Source of the DNA: JAFANK01 sp036741695
Lineage (GTDB): Bacteria > Vulcanimicrobiota > Vulcanimicrobiia > Eremiobacterales > Eremiobacteraceae
NCBI GenBank assembly: GCA_036741695.1
Contig: DAINRU010000030.1
Location: 1-26,669 of the forward strand
DNA: 26,669 nt
Direction of reading: 5' to 3'
Shown: piece after piece, positions 24,969-26,669 of the stretch
Numbering within the stretch: position 1 is the stretch's first letter
How the letters are laid out: each line of letters starts with the position of its first letter
Notes under the pieces: generated by a model
The model's database searches: none
Told to the model about the DNA's origin: nothing
What the model saw: the letters and a program-made list of their open reading frames with translations, nothing else
Program-made: the position numbers and the translations under genes

Positions 24969-26417
24969 GTGCCACCTGCCTCAGCAGCGAAATCCGCGCT
25001 GGCCTTCATCAAGAAGTGCGGCGCTAAAGTCGTCGACTTCAAGTTCATAGACATGCCCGGGATGTGGCAGCACACCTCATTGCCTGCAGACCAAGTCGAT
25101 GAGGGCACGTTCGCATACGGCATCGGCTTCGACGGGTCGAGCATCCGTGGGTTCCAGGAGATCCAAGAGAGCGACATGGTGCTGCTACCCGACCCCGGTT
25201 CGGGGCGCGTCGACACGTTCTGCAACATCCCCACCGCGTCGTTCATCTGCAGCGTCTTCGACCCGCGCGAGCAGACCGCGTACAGCCGAGACCCGCGCAA
25301 CATCGCGCAGCGCGCGCAAGCGCATTTGAAGAAGACCGGCATCGCGGACACCGCCTACTTCGGGCCGGAACTCGAGTTCTACATCTTCGATCACATCAGT
25401 TTCGACATCTTGCCCTACATGACGGGCTACGCCATCGACTCCGAAGAGGGACACTGGAACTCCGGCGAGAGCGAGAGCGCGAATCTCGGCTATGCGTTGC
25501 GGCCCAAAGAGGGCTACTTCCCCGTGCAACCCTCCGATAAGCACATGGACATCCGTTCGGAGATGGTGCTCGGACTCAAAGAGTGGGGCGTCGACGTCGA
25601 GATGCACCACCACGAAGTCGGCACGGCGGGCCAGACCGAGATCGACATCCGCTACGAGACGTTGCTCCAGCAGTGCGACAACGTCATGATCTACAAGTAC
25701 GTGACGCGCAACGTGGCACGGCGCCACGGCAAGACCGTCACCTTCATGCCCAAGCCGCTCTTCGGCGACAACGGATCGGGCATGCACGTGCACCAAAGCT
25801 TGTGGAAGGCGGGCAAGAACCTGTTCTACTCGGCGGGTGGCTACGCCGAGCTCTCGCAGCTCGGGCTGTACTACATCGGCGGCCTGCTGACGCACATCGA
25901 TTCACTCATGGCTTTTTGCGCGCCCACGACGAACTCGTACAAACGGCTCGTGCCGCATTACGAAGCACCGGTCAACGTGGCGTTCTCCAAGGGCAATCGC
26001 TCAGCCGCGATCCGCATCCCGATCTTCTTCACCGGGGCCAAATTCTCGAAATCCAAGCGCATCGAGTTCCGGCCGCCGGACCCGGCCGCAAACCCGTATC
26101 TCGCCTTCTCGGCGATGCTCATGGCAGGCCTCGACGGAGTGAAGCGCAAGATCGATCCGACGCGCGCCGGCTTCGGCCCGATCGACAAGAACATCTACGA
26201 CCTGCCCGAGCGCGAGGCGCGCAAGATCAAGTCGGTCCCAGGGAGTCTTGACGAATCGCTGGCCGCGCTCGAGGACGACCACACATACCTGCTTGACGGC
26301 GGGGTCTTCTCGCGCGAGCTCATCGAGTCGTGGATCTCGTACAAGCGCGTAAAAGAGCTGCAAGAGGTCAAGATCCGGCCGCATCCCTACGAGTTCTACC
26401 TCTATCACGATCTGTGA
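24969..26417 (+). CDS. glnA: Glutamine synthetase type I (GSI-beta-like)
   Basis: A 482-residue glutamine synthetase, the ammonia-assimilating dodecamer. Motifs are intact: FDGSSIRGF (Asp loop), FGPELEFYIFD, HHHEVGTAGQTEIDI, GDNGSGMHVHQSLWKAG, APTTNSYKRLVPHYEAP, and KGNRSAAIRIP with the full NRS. The segment IDKNIYDLPEREARKIKSVP carries the Tyr adenylylated in beta-class enzymes, so control by GlnE is possible. The start is GTG 24969, with GGAGAGGAG 7 nt upstream. The 177-bp leader holds imperfect hairpins and repeat copy 6. This is the canonical glutamine synthetase of the window and the other at 18238 the variant. Confidence 0.96.
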   Translation: MPPASAAKSALAFIKKCGAKVVDFKFIDMPGMWQHTSLPADQVDEGTFAYGIGFDGSSIRGFQEIQESDMVLLPDPGSGRVDTFCNIPTASFICSVFDPREQTAYSRDPRNIAQRAQAHLKKTGIADTAYFGPELEFYIFDHISFDILPYMTGYAIDSEEGHWNSGESESANLGYALRPKEGYFPVQPSDKHMDIRSEMVLGLKEWGVDVEMHHHEVGTAGQTEIDIRYETLLQQCDNVMIYKYVTRNVARRHGKTVTFMPKPLFGDNGSGMHVHQSLWKAGKNLFYSAGGYAELSQLGLYYIGGLLTHIDSLMAFCAPTTNSYKRLVPHYEAPVNVAFSKGNRSAAIRIPIFFTGAKFSKSKRIEFRPPDPAANPYLAFSAMLMAGLDGVKRKIDPTRAGFGPIDKNIYDLPEREARKIKSVPGSLDESLAALEDDHTYLLDGGVFSRELIESWISYKRVKELQEVKIRPHPYEFYLYHDL

Positions 26418-26489
26418 TCGGGATGCGTGGATCCGCGGCCGAGGGCGTCGTCATTCTTCCACGCTAGACCGATATCTTTAGTCTGTGAC

Positions 26490-26669
26490 ATGCGCTTGAT
26501 GCCCGGAGCAAGCCAAACCGCCTTTGGGGTGGGCATGCTCCGGGCTTTGCATCGCATCGTCGATGCAGAGCCCTGGGTGGTCGACGATACGATTTCCCTA
26601 GCCCTGTTCGGCGACGCCGCGTCGCGTCGCAAAGCCCAATATCCAGTCCGAAGACACAGGTCCGCCGCC
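26490..26669 (+). CDS. N-terminus of a leucine carboxyl methyltransferase-like SAM methyltransferase (cut by window end)
   Basis: Sixty codons are open to the window edge. They read PGASQTAFGVGMLRALHRIV followed by DAEPWVVDDTISLALFG. This matches the N-terminal pattern of the TIGR00027/LCM family of SAM-dependent methyltransferases (PSRTA..VA..RA.HQLLD, DDPLALRLLG). The methyl-donor site would lie beyond the window. The start could be ATG 26490 or ATG 26499; neither has a ribosome site. It is transcribed with glnA, 72 nt after its stop. The target of the enzyme is unknown. Confidence 0.65.
   Translation, partial: MRLMPGASQTAFGVGMLRALHRIVDAEPWVVDDTISLALFGDAASRRKAQYPVRRHRSAA
26501..26545. other. 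Nested hairpin at the start of the methyltransferase gene
   Basis: GCCCGGAGCA and TGCTCCGGGC form a perfect 10-bp stem, and the loop contains a second stem, CCAAA/TTTGG. There is no T-run after it. It lies after glnA but inside the predicted methyltransferase frame, so it could slow its translation or end glnA transcripts in another way. Confidence 0.4.

Overview
The window is about 26.7 kb of GC-rich bacterial chromosome. It carries ordinary metabolic genes at close spacing, one tRNA and one scaffold gap. No phage, transposase, plasmid or CRISPR signature was seen. The TonB-dependent receptor implies a diderm. That receptor, the Rieske/cytochrome b-c genes, the two type I glutamine synthetases and the many GTG starts would fit an environmental lineage such as Candidatus Eremiobacterota (WPS-2) or a relative. 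This placement is an inference from gene style, not a proven assignment. An exact 55-nt duplication on either side of 100 Ns says this is a scaffolded short-read assembly, probably a metagenome bin.

Layout. 1-1500 (minus): thiC, cut by the window edge, behind a TPP riboswitch. 1663-1959 (plus): a small two-helix membrane protein. 1985-4134 (minus): a two-gene quinol oxidation complex, Rieske protein then a cytochrome b fused to a C-terminal cytochrome c. 4297-5780 (minus): a type IV pilin-like protein, a small Cys-rich protein and an exported helical protein. 5866-9734 (minus): a terminator and a 1271-residue TonB-dependent receptor whose upstream region holds competing inverted repeats and the assembly gap. 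10401-10815 (plus): tRNA-Ser(UGA) and acylphosphatase. 10794-12930 (minus): a HAD hydrolase, inositol monophosphatase and MocA-like nucleotidyltransferase operon. 12985-14313 (plus): a class III aminotransferase. 14403-19563 (plus): a tightly overlapping run of PRC/MgtE-N/CBS protein, NRAMP-related transporter, PucR-type regulator and divergent glutamine synthetase. 19608-21428 (minus): a membrane GAF-GAF sensor. 21526-22167: divergent glutaredoxin and RidA. 22291-23957: divergent TPR protein and lipoprotein. 23970-26417 (plus): a Fpg/Nei glycosylase and a second, adenylylation-type glutamine synthetase. 26490-end: the start of an LCM-type methyltransferase.

The most unusual feature is a family of short interspersed elements. 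Each has a palindrome reading CGGACCTAAAGGTCCG followed by one to three tandem 15-16 nt units that repeat the right arm. Six clear copies and one decayed copy lie between genes or at gene edges, always in the same orientation as at least one adjacent gene. One lies in the 5' end of thiC, where the reading frame is in conflict with the riboswitch-proximal ATG. Other points of interest are the cytochrome b-c fusion lacking the Glu of the Qo motif, the stand-alone MgtE-like sensor next to an NRAMP-related protein without the canonical metal-binding Met, and the competing hairpins upstream of the receptor.
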